Of a stretch of 64,000 bases of DNA, positions 53,918 to 62,424 are shown piece by piece (the stretch's first letter is position 1; every line of letters starts with the position of its first letter). The translations under genes were made by a program, and so were the position numbers. Under the pieces are notes generated by a model. That model was not told the DNA's origin. It made no database searches and worked only from the letters and a program-made list of their open reading frames with translations. The stretch is taken from the NCBI RefSeq assembly GCF_947488185.1, contig NZ_CANKYM010000004.1:248001-312000 (forward strand), given 5' to 3'. Origin of the DNA: an uncultured Roseobacter sp. (GTDB lineage: Bacteria > Pseudomonadota > Alphaproteobacteria > Rhodobacterales > Rhodobacteraceae).

Positions 53918-54685
53918 ATGCTCCCGTCTCCACCTCGCTCTCCGCAACCCGCTTCGCGGCGCAGCCGTCCAATGCGTGTTGCCGATACGATCAAAGATCT
54001 GGTCATGGCGCGGGATCTCAAGCGCGGTGATCGCCTGCCAGCAGAGTCCGAAATGATCAACAGCTTCGGGATGGCCAAGAGCACCATTCGAGAGGCAATG
54101 CGCATCCTGGAGGCGCAGGGATTGGTTGAGACCCGCACAGGTCCGGGGGGCGGTAGTTTTGTTGCGGAGCCTTCAGCGGAGCGGGCGCGCTCATTGCTGG
54201 GCAACTACTTCTATTTTAAGGATGTAAAGCTTGTAGAGGTATACCAGTTACGCCGCTTGCTGGAACCTGAATTGGTGGCCTCTCTCTCGGGGTGTTTAAA
54301 CGAGGATCAATTGACCGAGTTGGAACAGCTTTCCGAGCGATTCCCCAACCCGCCGCACACTACGGAAGATGAGCGTGCATACCACATCGGATCGCTTGAG
54401 TTTCATGTGCGGCTGGCCTCTTTCGCGCAAAATGAGTTGTTGGGCTTCGTGATTGGTTTTCTGACGACCGTTCTGTCGGAGCTTACAGTTTGTCGAGGCG
54501 GTGCGGAGCATGCCGCAGCAGCGCTCTGGCGCAAGGGAGGGTCATGCCGCAAACGCCTGTTGATCGCATTGCGTGAGGGATCCCCCGGAGATGCACGCAA
54601 GGTGATGCTGGAGCATATACTGGCTGAAGAGGCGATAATGCTGTCCCAGAACGCAGAGCTGCGGCGTCGTTTTGTAACAAGGTGA
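53918..54685 (+). CDS. GntR-family regulator, FadR subfamily
   Basis: A 255-residue regulator. Winged helix: LKRGDRLPAESEMINSFGMA and KSTIREAMRILEAQGLVE, then TGPGGGSFVAEP. The FCD domain has VYQLRRLLEPELVASLS and YHIGSLEFHVRLA. Start uncertain: ATG 53918 has no good ribosome site, and an ATG at 53972 would remove 18 residues. Upstream of the saccharopine-dehydrogenase-like gene, and probably the regulator of the cluster up to 58081. Confidence 0.87.
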   Translation: MLPSPPRSPQPASRRSRPMRVADTIKDLVMARDLKRGDRLPAESEMINSFGMAKSTIREAMRILEAQGLVETRTGPGGGSFVAEPSAERARSLLGNYFYFKDVKLVEVYQLRRLLEPELVASLSGCLNEDQLTELEQLSERFPNPPHTTEDERAYHIGSLEFHVRLASFAQNELLGFVIGFLTTVLSELTVCRGGAEHAAAALWRKGGSCRKRLLIALREGSPGDARKVMLEHILAEEAIMLSQNAELRRRFVTR

Positions 54686-54827
54686 CATCATCCAACGAGC
54701 TTTCTGACCCTTGCGCGGCGATATTTCGTTGGTGGCGAAGATCTCGATTGCACCTTCGCGTCGAAGGCGATTTGCATGGGCTGACCGGCGCAGACGAGTC
54801 GCCGCGCGAGTTTCAAAAGGGGATGGT

Positions 54828-55904
54828 ATGGAACGCATCGTAGTCTTGGGGATGGGCAAGGTCGGCACCTTGGCGGGCGAGCTTTTGCATGAGGCGGGTT
54901 TTGCCGTCACCGGCATAGACGCGCTTGGGAAATCCGATCACTTGCCATTCGAAACCCAGGTGTGTGACCTCTCCGATCCGGTGCAGTTCTCCGCGGCTCT
55001 GCAAGGGGCGGAGGCCGTGCTCTCCTGTCTGCCCTATCATTTGAATACCGGCATTGCAGAGGCCGCGCATGCAGCCGACCTACACTATTTCGACCTGACG
55101 GAGGATGTCCCGACCACCAAGGCCATTCTGGAGTTATCCAAGACTTCCAAAGGTTTGATGGCCCCGCAATGTGGACTGGCACCGGGGTTCGTGGGGATTG
55201 TCGGCGCTGATCTGATCGGCCAGTTTGACGATTGCCGCGCCTGCAAGATGCGCGTGGGGGCCTTGCCGCAGCACCCGACCGGCCTGATGGGGTATTCCTT
55301 CAACTGGTCCCCCGAAGGCGTGGTCAATGAATACCTCAACGATTGCGAAGTGCTGGAAGACGGGCAGATCAAATCCGTCTCACCGATGGAATGGATCGAA
55401 AAGCTCTACATCGACGGGACGGAACTGGAAGCCTTCACCACCTCCGGCGGACTTGGCACGATGTGCGAAACCTATCTCGGGCGCGTACCCAACATTGATT
55501 ATAAGACCATGCGCTACCCCGGACATGTGGATTTGATGAATTTCTTTTTTCACGAACTGCTGATGCGGGACCGGCGCGTAGTGGCGGGTGAAATCCTCGT
55601 GCACGCGAAACCACCAGTGGAGGATGACATTGTCTATGTACACGTCTCTGCCGAAGGCATGATCGAAGGCAAACTGGCCCGGCGTGAGTTCGTGCGTGGG
55701 TACAAACCCATTGATCTGGCGGGGCGGCGGCGTACAGCCATCGCCTGGACAACGGCATCATCGGTGGTGGGGGTGATTGAAATGGTGCGCGATGGCAGCT
55801 TGCCCCGTGCCGGTTTTCTGAAACAGGAAGATGTCCCTCTCGCTGCCTTTCTGGCAACCCGCACTGGATCGGCTTATGCTGCAGAAGGCGCTTTTTCAGC
55901 TTAG
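54828..55904 (+). CDS. saccharopine dehydrogenase-like / lysine 6-dehydrogenase-like oxidoreductase
   Basis: A 358-residue NAD(P)-dependent oxidoreductase: Rossmann motif VLGMGKVGTLAGELL (7-21), then ADLHYFDLTEDVPTTKAIL, GLAPGFVGIVGADL and the C-terminal substrate domain (VGALPQHPTGLMGYSFNWSP). This arrangement is that of the saccharopine dehydrogenase and lysine 6-dehydrogenase group. The substrate is probably an amino acid or its imine. Start ATG 54828 with AAAGGGG upstream. Convergent with the racemase (4-base overlap). Confidence 0.82.
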   Translation: MERIVVLGMGKVGTLAGELLHEAGFAVTGIDALGKSDHLPFETQVCDLSDPVQFSAALQGAEAVLSCLPYHLNTGIAEAAHAADLHYFDLTEDVPTTKAILELSKTSKGLMAPQCGLAPGFVGIVGADLIGQFDDCRACKMRVGALPQHPTGLMGYSFNWSPEGVVNEYLNDCEVLEDGQIKSVSPMEWIEKLYIDGTELEAFTTSGGLGTMCETYLGRVPNIDYKTMRYPGHVDLMNFFFHELLMRDRRVVAGEILVHAKPPVEDDIVYVHVSAEGMIEGKLARREFVRGYKPIDLAGRRRTAIAWTTASSVVGVIEMVRDGSLPRAGFLKQEDVPLAAFLATRTGSAYAAEGAFSA

Positions 55905-56644
55905 ACGTGGCGCGGGTCATCCAGTTCTGCCGGGAAGGTGCGGGGCAGGAGAGCGGCCTGAAACCAGGTGACCAGCGTGTAGATGGAATAGACCGGCAAC
56001 CCGGTCATGCGCCTGATATCGCGCGCATAAGGGACCATGTTGGTACATTCCAATACAATGGCGCCTATCCCCTCATATTCGCGGACAAGTGCCTGCGCCG
56101 CCTCCAGCATATCCAGACGGCACAACTCGAAATCGATTTCCGGCTGATCCGTCAGAATTGCTTGCGAAAAACAGCGCCCGCCGTCCGTTCCCATGATTGG
56201 CGTGTCGGGCGGCACGCCTGCGCAATAGAGGTGATCGGGGGTCAGGCTGTCCTTTGCGATGGTCAAAACACCCACCCGCTGGCCTGGCGGCAGGGTCTGG
56301 GCAATCATCGGTACCTGCATGAGCGCCGAACTGGCGACGGGCACCTCCAGTTCGGCCTTAAGATCATTCTGCAACACCGACAGAAAACCACAGTTTGTCA
56401 CAATCCCATCGCAGCCCATGCGCACCAGCGCCCGCCCTTCATTAATGAAAGCGTCGCGCATGGCGCGCGCGTCCTGCAGCACGATCCGGTCAGGTGTTGC
56501 ACCGTCCACGACACGGTAGTGAACGGGGAAAGGCCATGTGAACGCATTGCCAATATCGCCGGGAATGCGGGGAAAGCGGGTTTCCAGCATCAAGATGCCT
56601 ACCGTCGCGCCGTAGATGGTTTTACCGCCTGACTGAATACTCAT
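55901..56644 (-). CDS. Asp/Glu/hydantoin racemase-like protein
   Basis: A 247-residue member of the aspartate/glutamate racemase and maleate isomerase superfamily. Both catalytic cysteines are in place: Cys85 in GIVTNCGFLS and Cys200 in AIVLECTNMVPY. Further motifs are GILMLETRFPRIPGD and ALMQVPMIAQTLPPGQRVGV. The substrate is unknown. Start ATG 56644. Neighbour of a D-amino-acid dehydrogenase-like gene, divergent from it. Confidence 0.85.
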   Translation of the reverse strand: MSIQSGGKTIYGATVGILMLETRFPRIPGDIGNAFTWPFPVHYRVVDGATPDRIVLQDARAMRDAFINEGRALVRMGCDGIVTNCGFLSVLQNDLKAELEVPVASSALMQVPMIAQTLPPGQRVGVLTIAKDSLTPDHLYCAGVPPDTPIMGTDGGRCFSQAILTDQPEIDFELCRLDMLEAAQALVREYEGIGAIVLECTNMVPYARDIRRMTGLPVYSIYTLVTWFQAALLPRTFPAELDDPRHV

Positions 56645-56836
56645 GTAACATCTCCACACTAGGCCTCAGACACTCTTGGCATAGCATGCAAGGTCCCGCA
56701 TCCCTAGTGGACTTTCTGACCACAACCAATGCGATTGAGCGTCAGTCAGCGACCACTATTCCGTCTATTTGATGCAGAAACCAATTGACCCCGGACACCC
56801 GGCGGGCAAGGTGATCCGCATTTGGTGGGAGGAGCA

Positions 56837-58081
56837 ATGTCGCAACAGGTCATCGTCATTGGGGCGGGTATCGTTGGGGTGTCCACCGGCATCTGGTTGC
56901 GACGGTTCGGGGCGGACGTCACGCTCGTCGATCGCGCAGCGCCGGGTCAGGGCACGTCATACGGCAACGCAGGTGTGCTGGCGGCCTGCTCAATGGTGCC
57001 GGTCACGGGACCGGGCCTGATCAGCAAGGCGCCGGGGATGCTTCTGAACCGGGATTTTCCGCTGTTCCTGCGGTGGGCGTATTTGCCAAAGCTGGTGCCT
57101 TGGCTGATGAAGTATCTTGGCAATGCGAATAGTGCGGATACCCGCAGGATTGCGCGGGACCTGACGCCCATCGTTGCTGACGCGGTCGAACAGCATAAGG
57201 CGCTGACCGATCAGACCGGTGCGGCGCATTGGGTTGCGGACAGCGATTACCATTTCGCCTATGCGAGCCGCGCGGCCTTCGACGCGGATGGCTACACCTG
57301 GGCGTTGCGCAAGGCTGCGGGCTTTCAGCCGATCCTGTCGGAAGGAGCCGGGGTCCAGGACAGGGAGCCGAACCTCTCGTCCGCTATTGGATGTCTGGCC
57401 ACAATGAAGGATCACGGATTTATCCGCGATCCGGGGGCGTATGTGGCTGCGCTGGCCGAGGAATTCCGCAGGCTGGGCGGCAAGGTCGTCACTACGGAGG
57501 TGTTGGATTTCGACCTCGCGGGCGGGCGGATCACGGCGGTGCTCACAAAGGACGGACGTATGCCATGCGACACTGCTGTTTTGGCAACCGGGGTGTGGTC
57601 CAAACCGCTCATGCGCAAACTCGGTATCGCCGTGCCGCTGGAAAGCGAACGGGGGTATCACATTGTCTTTGAAGGGGCAGAGAATGGCCCGCGTGCACCG
57701 ACCATGGTGGCCAGTGGCAAGTTCGTGGCAACCCCGATGGCGGCGGGTCTGCGCTGCGCCGGGGTCGTGGAGTTTGGCGGGCTGGCGGCGGGTCCGTCCA
57801 GCGCACCTTTTGCCCTGCTGCGCCGCAAAGTGAAAGAAGCTTACCCGGCTCTGAATCACACCCGGGAAGAGGAATGGATGGGTCATCGGCCCGCACCCGC
57901 AGACAGTCTGCCGCTGATCGGTGAAATCGGACAAAGCGGTGTGATGACTGCCTTTGGACATCACCACATTGGGCTTACTGGTGGCCCCAAAACCGGCCGC
58001 CTGATTGCGGAAGTGCTCACCGGGCGTTCTCCAAACATCGATTTAGGCGTGTACTCTCCAAATCGCTTTGCCGCGCGGTAA
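56837..58081 (+). CDS. D-amino-acid dehydrogenase (DadA)-like FAD oxidoreductase
   Basis: A 414-residue DAO-fold enzyme: MSQQVIVIGAGIVGVSTGIW (FAD GxGxxG at 9-14), GQGTSYGNAGVLAACSMVPV, PLESERGYHIVFEGAE and the C-terminal MGHRPAPADSLPLIGEIG, all as in DadA. It probably oxidises a D-amino acid or related amine to the oxo acid, with electrons to the quinone pool. Start ATG 56837 with GGGAGGAG upstream. With the racemase and the saccharopine-dehydrogenase-like enzyme it forms a likely amino-acid breakdown cluster. Confidence 0.88.
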   Translation: MSQQVIVIGAGIVGVSTGIWLRRFGADVTLVDRAAPGQGTSYGNAGVLAACSMVPVTGPGLISKAPGMLLNRDFPLFLRWAYLPKLVPWLMKYLGNANSADTRRIARDLTPIVADAVEQHKALTDQTGAAHWVADSDYHFAYASRAAFDADGYTWALRKAAGFQPILSEGAGVQDREPNLSSAIGCLATMKDHGFIRDPGAYVAALAEEFRRLGGKVVTTEVLDFDLAGGRITAVLTKDGRMPCDTAVLATGVWSKPLMRKLGIAVPLESERGYHIVFEGAENGPRAPTMVASGKFVATPMAAGLRCAGVVEFGGLAAGPSSAPFALLRRKVKEAYPALNHTREEEWMGHRPAPADSLPLIGEIGQSGVMTAFGHHHIGLTGGPKTGRLIAEVLTGRSPNIDLGVYSPNRFAAR

Positions 58082-58186
58082 AGCCGACCATCTCACTCAG
58101 AGCTTGATCAAACGCCGGTTCCCTGTCCGTGCCCTGAGACGGGATGTCACATAAGAAATATATAAAATATATTTTAAAGAGATGTC

Positions 58187-58200
58187 ATCACTTAAGTCAA
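58187..58200 (+). promoter_or_regulatory. possible FNR-type site upstream of the cbb3 cluster
   Basis: ATCAC-TTAA-GTCAA has the spacing of the FNR consensus TTGAT-N4-ATCAA. The right half GTCAA is a common FNR half site; the left half matches 3 of 5. It lies about 34 bases before the first gene of the cbb3 group. In relatives FnrL controls such operons. Confidence 0.35.
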
Positions 58201-58233
58201 ATCGTTGTCATGCAATCCAAGGCGTATCTGAAA

Positions 58234-58695
58234 ATGACAAGCAATCTCTCTCGCATGACCTGTCTGCTGTGGGCAGGGCTAGTACTTGGCGGCTCCATCG
58301 TGGTTGCACCAGCCAAATTTAGCGTTGCCGACGTTGATTTTCAGGATGCTGTGCGCATCGGTCGGGCACAGTTTGAATGGCTGGGAATCGTCGAATTGGC
58401 GTTCTGTTTGACGCTGCTGTTCAGTGCCTTGTTACAAGGGCGCGCGCGCAATCCGATGTTGTTGGCACCAGCTATAGTCTTCGCGTGCCAGCACCTGTTT
58501 GTCGCGCCGGCACTGCATCTGGGAACAGACCGTTTTTTCGAAACCGGTCAGAGGGCCGAGGATCACCTGCATCTGATTTACGTTGCAATGGATATTGCAA
58601 AAATCGCCCTTCTGACTTGGGTCGGTATGGCGGCTACAAAAGCAACCCGATCGCGCCAACGCGCTACAGCCGGAAAAGCGAAGTCCCGTGCCTGA
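58234..58695 (+). CDS. hypothetical membrane protein at the head of the cbb3 cluster
   Basis: A membrane protein of about 153 residues from ATG 58234 (MTSNLSRMTCLLWAGLVLGG) with four helices (about 9-29, 47-67, 74-93, 113-132). I chose this ATG since an earlier in-frame ATG at 58144 gives a Lys-rich, AT-rich stretch unlike coding sequence; ATG 58210 is an alternative. A loop has FSVADVDFQDAVRIGRAQFE. Its end overlaps the DUF1971 gene, so it belongs to the oxidase operon. Family not recognised. Confidence 0.65.
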   Translation: MTSNLSRMTCLLWAGLVLGGSIVVAPAKFSVADVDFQDAVRIGRAQFEWLGIVELAFCLTLLFSALLQGRARNPMLLAPAIVFACQHLFVAPALHLGTDRFFETGQRAEDHLHLIYVAMDIAKIALLTWVGMAATKATRSRQRATAGKAKSRA

Positions 58696-58990
58696 AGGAT
58701 TGCAGAAGTACCGCGAAACACCGCCGTTCACGGCGTCTGATGTCCCGTCAGGCCTGCTAAGGGATCACGCGACAAAAGAAGGTGTCTGGGCACGTGTTCA
58801 CGTCACGGACGGCAGGATTTCCCTGCATGTCGTGGATGATGACGTCGAACGGATGCATGAACTCTCGTCCGGGGAGGAATACCTGGTGGCTCCAATGCTT
58901 CGGCATCGCGTTGCCCTCTCCGAGGACGCTGTTTTCCACATTGAATTCTTACGAAAAGCACCGGAAGCGAACGATGACCCTAACGATTGA
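58688..58990 (+). CDS. DUF1971 (TehB/YeaR-like) domain protein
   Basis: A 100-residue cupin-like protein from a GTG start (58688). It reads MPEGLQKYRETPPFTASDVP, then LLRDHATKEGVWARVHV, which matches the DUF1971 domain also found with TehB tellurite resistance and in nitrate/NO-responsive YeaR. It overlaps the upstream gene by 8 bases and ccoN by 17. Role here unknown; a redox- or metal-linked helper is inference. Confidence 0.8.
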   Translation: MPEGLQKYRETPPFTASDVPSGLLRDHATKEGVWARVHVTDGRISLHVVDDDVERMHELSSGEEYLVAPMLRHRVALSEDAVFHIEFLRKAPEANDDPND

Positions 58991-60572
58991 ACGCAGCTTC
59001 GCGCTTGTTGCTCTGTCTTTGGCAGGTTTCCTGGGAATCGCGATTCTAGGCTTCGCACGGGACGAAATGTTCGCCTTACATGGTTGGATGATCGTGGTCG
59101 CCGTTGTGATCGGCGCCAAAGCCTTGCTGGATCGGTTCGAAGATGGGACGCCCGCAATGCAGAAGGGATACAATGATCGTCCGATCAAATGGGCCGTCAT
59201 CGCCGCCGGATTCTGGGCATTGTTGGGCTTCAGTGTGGGTGACCTGCTGGCTTGGCAGCTGGCCTTTCCGCAACTGAACGGCGAGGCGGGCGCGCTGAAT
59301 TTTGGCCGCATCCGCCCGGTGCACACCACGGCGGTGGTCTTCGGCTTTGGCGGCAACGCTCTGATCGCCACCTCATTCTACGTGGTGCAGCGGACGTCGC
59401 GCGCGCGGCTTTTCGGCGAGATCGGGCCGGAGCTGGTGGTGGGGTTTTTCAATCTCTTCGTGCTGATGGCGGTGACCGGCTATCCCGCGGGGATCACCCA
59501 GTCGCGCGAGTATGCCGAGCCCGAGTGGTATGCCGATCTGGTGCTGCTGATCACCTGGCTGGGGTATTTCGGTGTCTACCTCGGCACGCTGGCCCGGCGG
59601 GTGGAGGCGCATATCTACGTCGCCAACTGGTACTACATGGCTTTCATCGTGGTGATCGCGATGCTGCATGTGGTCAACAACCTCGCGGTGCCGCTGTCCT
59701 TTGCTTACCCCAAGAGCTATGCGCTGTTCACCGGGGTGCAGGATGCGATGACCCAGTGGTGGTACGGGCACAACGCCGTTGGTTTCCTGCTGACCGCGGG
59801 CTTTCTGGGTATGCTTTACTATTTCCTGCCCAAGGCGGCGGGGCGGCCGATCTATTCCTACCGCATGTCGATCGTGGGGTTCTGGGGGATCACCTTCCTC
59901 TACCTCTGGGCGGGGTCGCACCACCTGCATTACACCGCCCTGCCGGATTGGGTGCAGGTGCTGGGCATGACCATGTCGATCATCCTGCTGGTGCCGAGCT
60001 GGGCCTCTGTCTTCAACGGGATTTTCACGCTGAACGGTGCCTGGGACAAGGTGCGCACCGATCCGGCGGTGCGCTTCATGATGGTGGCGGTGCTGTTCTA
60101 CGGGCTGGCCACCTTCGAGGGCTCGTTTCTGGCCATCAAGCCGGTGAACACGCTGAGCCATTACACCGACTGGACCGTGGGGCATGTGCACGCGGGCGCG
60201 CTGGGCTGGGTCGCCTTTGTCAGTTTCGGCGCCTTTTACAAGATGGTGCCCTGGGTCTGGCAGCGCGACGGCACCTATTCGCAGCGGCTCGAGGCCTGGC
60301 ACTTCTGGTTGGCGCTGGCGGGCACGTTTCTCTACGTCGTGTCGATGTGGAACAGCGGCATCACCCAATCGCTGATGTGGCAGACCTACGATGCGCAGGG
60401 GTATTTCGTCTATTCCTTCATGGACACCGTGATCGCAATGCACCCCTACTACGTGATCCGGGCCATCGGTGGGTTGCTCTACCTGATCGGCGCCGGGATT
60501 GGTGCGTGGAACATCTACCTGACCATCCGGGGCCCTGCAAAGGTCACCCCTGAGGTAGTGGCCGCGGAGTGA
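58974..60572 (+). CDS. ccoN: cytochrome c oxidase cbb3-type, subunit I
   Basis: The catalytic haem-copper subunit of the high-affinity terminal oxidase. 532 residues with about 14 helices. Ligand histidines: His117 (IRPVHTTAV), His266 (WWYGHNAVGF), the CuB pair His316-His317 (WAGSHHLHY) and His404/His406 (WTVGHVHAGALGW). It starts at ATG 58974, inside the end of the DUF1971 gene. Confidence 0.95.
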   Translation: MTLTIERSFALVALSLAGFLGIAILGFARDEMFALHGWMIVVAVVIGAKALLDRFEDGTPAMQKGYNDRPIKWAVIAAGFWALLGFSVGDLLAWQLAFPQLNGEAGALNFGRIRPVHTTAVVFGFGGNALIATSFYVVQRTSRARLFGEIGPELVVGFFNLFVLMAVTGYPAGITQSREYAEPEWYADLVLLITWLGYFGVYLGTLARRVEAHIYVANWYYMAFIVVIAMLHVVNNLAVPLSFAYPKSYALFTGVQDAMTQWWYGHNAVGFLLTAGFLGMLYYFLPKAAGRPIYSYRMSIVGFWGITFLYLWAGSHHLHYTALPDWVQVLGMTMSIILLVPSWASVFNGIFTLNGAWDKVRTDPAVRFMMVAVLFYGLATFEGSFLAIKPVNTLSHYTDWTVGHVHAGALGWVAFVSFGAFYKMVPWVWQRDGTYSQRLEAWHFWLALAGTFLYVVSMWNSGITQSLMWQTYDAQGYFVYSFMDTVIAMHPYYVIRAIGGLLYLIGAGIGAWNIYLTIRGPAKVTPEVVAAE

Positions 60573-60575
60573 ACC

Positions 60576-61307
60576 ATGCAGAACGCCCATGCAAAACTGG
60601 AACGGCATTCCATCGGCTTTGCTCTTGCGATCCTCTTCGTGGCTTCGCTTGGCGGGCTGGTGGAAATCGCGCCGCTTTTCACCATTGAAAACACCGTCGA
60701 GGAGGTCGAGGGCATGCGGCCCTACACGCCGCTGGAACTGGCCGGGCGCGATATCTATGTGCGCGAAGGTTGCTATGCCTGCCACAGCCAGATGATCCGC
60801 ACCCTGCGCTCGGACGTGGAACGCTACGGACATTTCAGCCTTGCGGCTGAGAGCATGTATGACCGCCCGTTCCAATGGGGCTCGAAACGCACCGGGCCTG
60901 ATCTGGCGCGGGTTGGATTGAAATACTCCGACGCGTGGCACGTGGCGCATCTGCAGGATCCTACGGCCCTTGTGCCGGGGTCGGTGATGCCGCCCTACGC
61001 CTTTCTCAGCGAGACGCGGTTGAGCCCGGCCTATCTGGAAAGCGCGTTGCGGTCGCTGCGCCTCGCGGGCGATCCCTACAGCCCGGGGCAGGTGCGGGAG
61101 GCCCCGCGCCATGCCGCGTGGCAGGCGGACCGGGATGCGCAGTACGAGGACGAGTTGCGCACCCTTTACGGCGAGAACGTTCAGGTGCGTGATTTCGATG
61201 GCCAACCGGAGCGCTTGACGGAGATGGATGCGCTGGTCGCCTACCTCCAGATGCTCGGCACGCTGGTGGATTTCGACGCGCTCGATCCGCAGGAGATTGC
61301 CCGATGA
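60576..61307 (+). CDS. ccoO: cytochrome c oxidase cbb3-type, subunit II
   Basis: A membrane-anchored monohaem cytochrome c of 243 residues: N-terminal helix (about 13-34), haem site CYACH (66-70) and a likely Met ligand in PGSVMPPYAF. It starts 3 bases after ccoN and overlaps ccoQ by 4. Confidence 0.96.
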   Translation: MQNAHAKLERHSIGFALAILFVASLGGLVEIAPLFTIENTVEEVEGMRPYTPLELAGRDIYVREGCYACHSQMIRTLRSDVERYGHFSLAAESMYDRPFQWGSKRTGPDLARVGLKYSDAWHVAHLQDPTALVPGSVMPPYAFLSETRLSPAYLESALRSLRLAGDPYSPGQVREAPRHAAWQADRDAQYEDELRTLYGENVQVRDFDGQPERLTEMDALVAYLQMLGTLVDFDALDPQEIAR

Positions 61308-61468
61308 CACATGATACTGTGCTTGTCTTTTCAAAGACATATGGCGCGATCTACCTGCTGGTGTTTTTCCTGATCGCAACCGTTTGGGTCTATTGGCCGC
61401 GGCGCAGGAAGACCTATGCGGAGGCGGCGCAGTGGCCGCTGCAGGACGAGGCGTGCCGCGATGACTGA
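61304..61468 (+). CDS. ccoQ: cytochrome oxidase subunit CcoQ
   Basis: A 54-residue single-helix protein (helix at about 12-31, IYLLVFFLIATVWVYWP) that stabilises the complex. Starts with ATGA overlap to ccoO and overlaps ccoP by 8 bases. Identified by size and position between ccoO and ccoP. Confidence 0.88.
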   Translation: MTHDTVLVFSKTYGAIYLLVFFLIATVWVYWPRRRKTYAEAAQWPLQDEACRDD

Positions 61469-62270
61469 GCCCAAGGAAAAAACTCCCGAAACCACCGATC
61501 ACGAATGGGATGGCATTACCGAGTTCCGCAATCCGGTGCCGCGGATTTTCAAGCTGTCCTACATCCTGACCATCCTGATCTCGGTCCTGATGTGGGTGCT
61601 GCTGCCCAGCTGGCCGGGAGTGCGGGACATCTGGCCCGGGGTGCTGGGGTATTCGTCACGTACAACGGTTCTGGAAGGTGTCGAAGAGGCCAAAGCACTG
61701 CGCCAGCAGGCCTCGGCGCAGGCGGGTGCGCGCCCGCTTGGCAGCATCCTGTTCGCGGATAACTGCGCCGCCTGCCACGGCTATGACCTGGCCGGTCAGA
61801 CCGGATTTCCCAACCTGATCGATGCGGCGTGGCTCTGGTCCGGCACGCGTGAGGAGATCATTGCGACCATCCGCTACGGCATCAACACGGACCATCCCGA
61901 CACGCGCTACAGCGAGATGCCGGCCTTTGGGCGCGACGGGATGCTGCCACGAGCCGAGCTGGAGGCGATTTCTGACTATGTCGCAAGTCTCTCCGGCCCG
62001 GCACCGGATCATGAAAGTGCGGCTGCCGTGGCTTTCGACGAGAACTGCAGCGCCTGCCACGGCGCGCGCGGCAGCGGCATCGCGGGCTCTGGCGTGCCGG
62101 TGCTGGACGACGCGCATTGGATCTACGGGGGCGGTACGGACGCGATCCTGGAGACCCTGCACGCGGGTCGGCAGGGGGTTATGCCCGCCTGGGAAAGCAG
62201 GCTGAACGATCGCCAGATCGAGGAACTGGCGGATTATCTGATCGGAGCGGCAGATGCGCAGGGCAGCTAA
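61461..62270 (+). CDS. ccoP: cytochrome c oxidase cbb3-type, subunit III
   Basis: A 269-residue membrane-anchored dihaem cytochrome c. Helix at about 31-50, preceded by the typical HEWDGITEFRNPVPR (N-terminal FixP motif). Haem sites CAACH (102-106) and CSACH (196-200). It overlaps ccoQ and the small gene after it. Confidence 0.95.
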   Translation: MTEPKEKTPETTDHEWDGITEFRNPVPRIFKLSYILTILISVLMWVLLPSWPGVRDIWPGVLGYSSRTTVLEGVEEAKALRQQASAQAGARPLGSILFADNCAACHGYDLAGQTGFPNLIDAAWLWSGTREEIIATIRYGINTDHPDTRYSEMPAFGRDGMLPRAELEAISDYVASLSGPAPDHESAAAVAFDENCSACHGARGSGIAGSGVPVLDDAHWIYGGGTDAILETLHAGRQGVMPAWESRLNDRQIEELADYLIGAADAQGS

Positions 62271-62424
62271 GCGCGAACGGCGGGCACAGCGTATCGCCTT
62301 GGGCGGCGTGTTGGTGCTGCTGCTGTGTTACGGCGTACTGAAGGCCGGGCACATCATCGTGGCGTTGGAGGCATTCGAAGGGCAGGTGATCGAGGCGCCG
62401 CATCTGGGGCTCAGTGCGAAATGA
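62254..62424 (+). CDS. 56-residue membrane protein between ccoP and ccoI
   Basis: A short protein with a very basic N terminus (MRRAAKRERRAQRIALGG) and one membrane helix (about 15-36), followed by a short soluble tail. Overlaps ccoP by 17 bases and the ccoI start by ATGA, so it is clearly an operon member. In standard clusters ccoG and ccoH stand here; it is not similar to either as far as I can tell. Function unknown. Confidence 0.7.
   Translation: MRRAAKRERRAQRIALGGVLVLLLCYGVLKAGHIIVALEAFEGQVIEAPHLGLSAK

Noticed and set aside
59373..61502. 709-codon minus-strand frame opposite ccoN and ccoO
   Set aside because: The plus strand codes for oxidase subunits with all haem and copper ligands. 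The antisense frame is His/Arg-rich noise.
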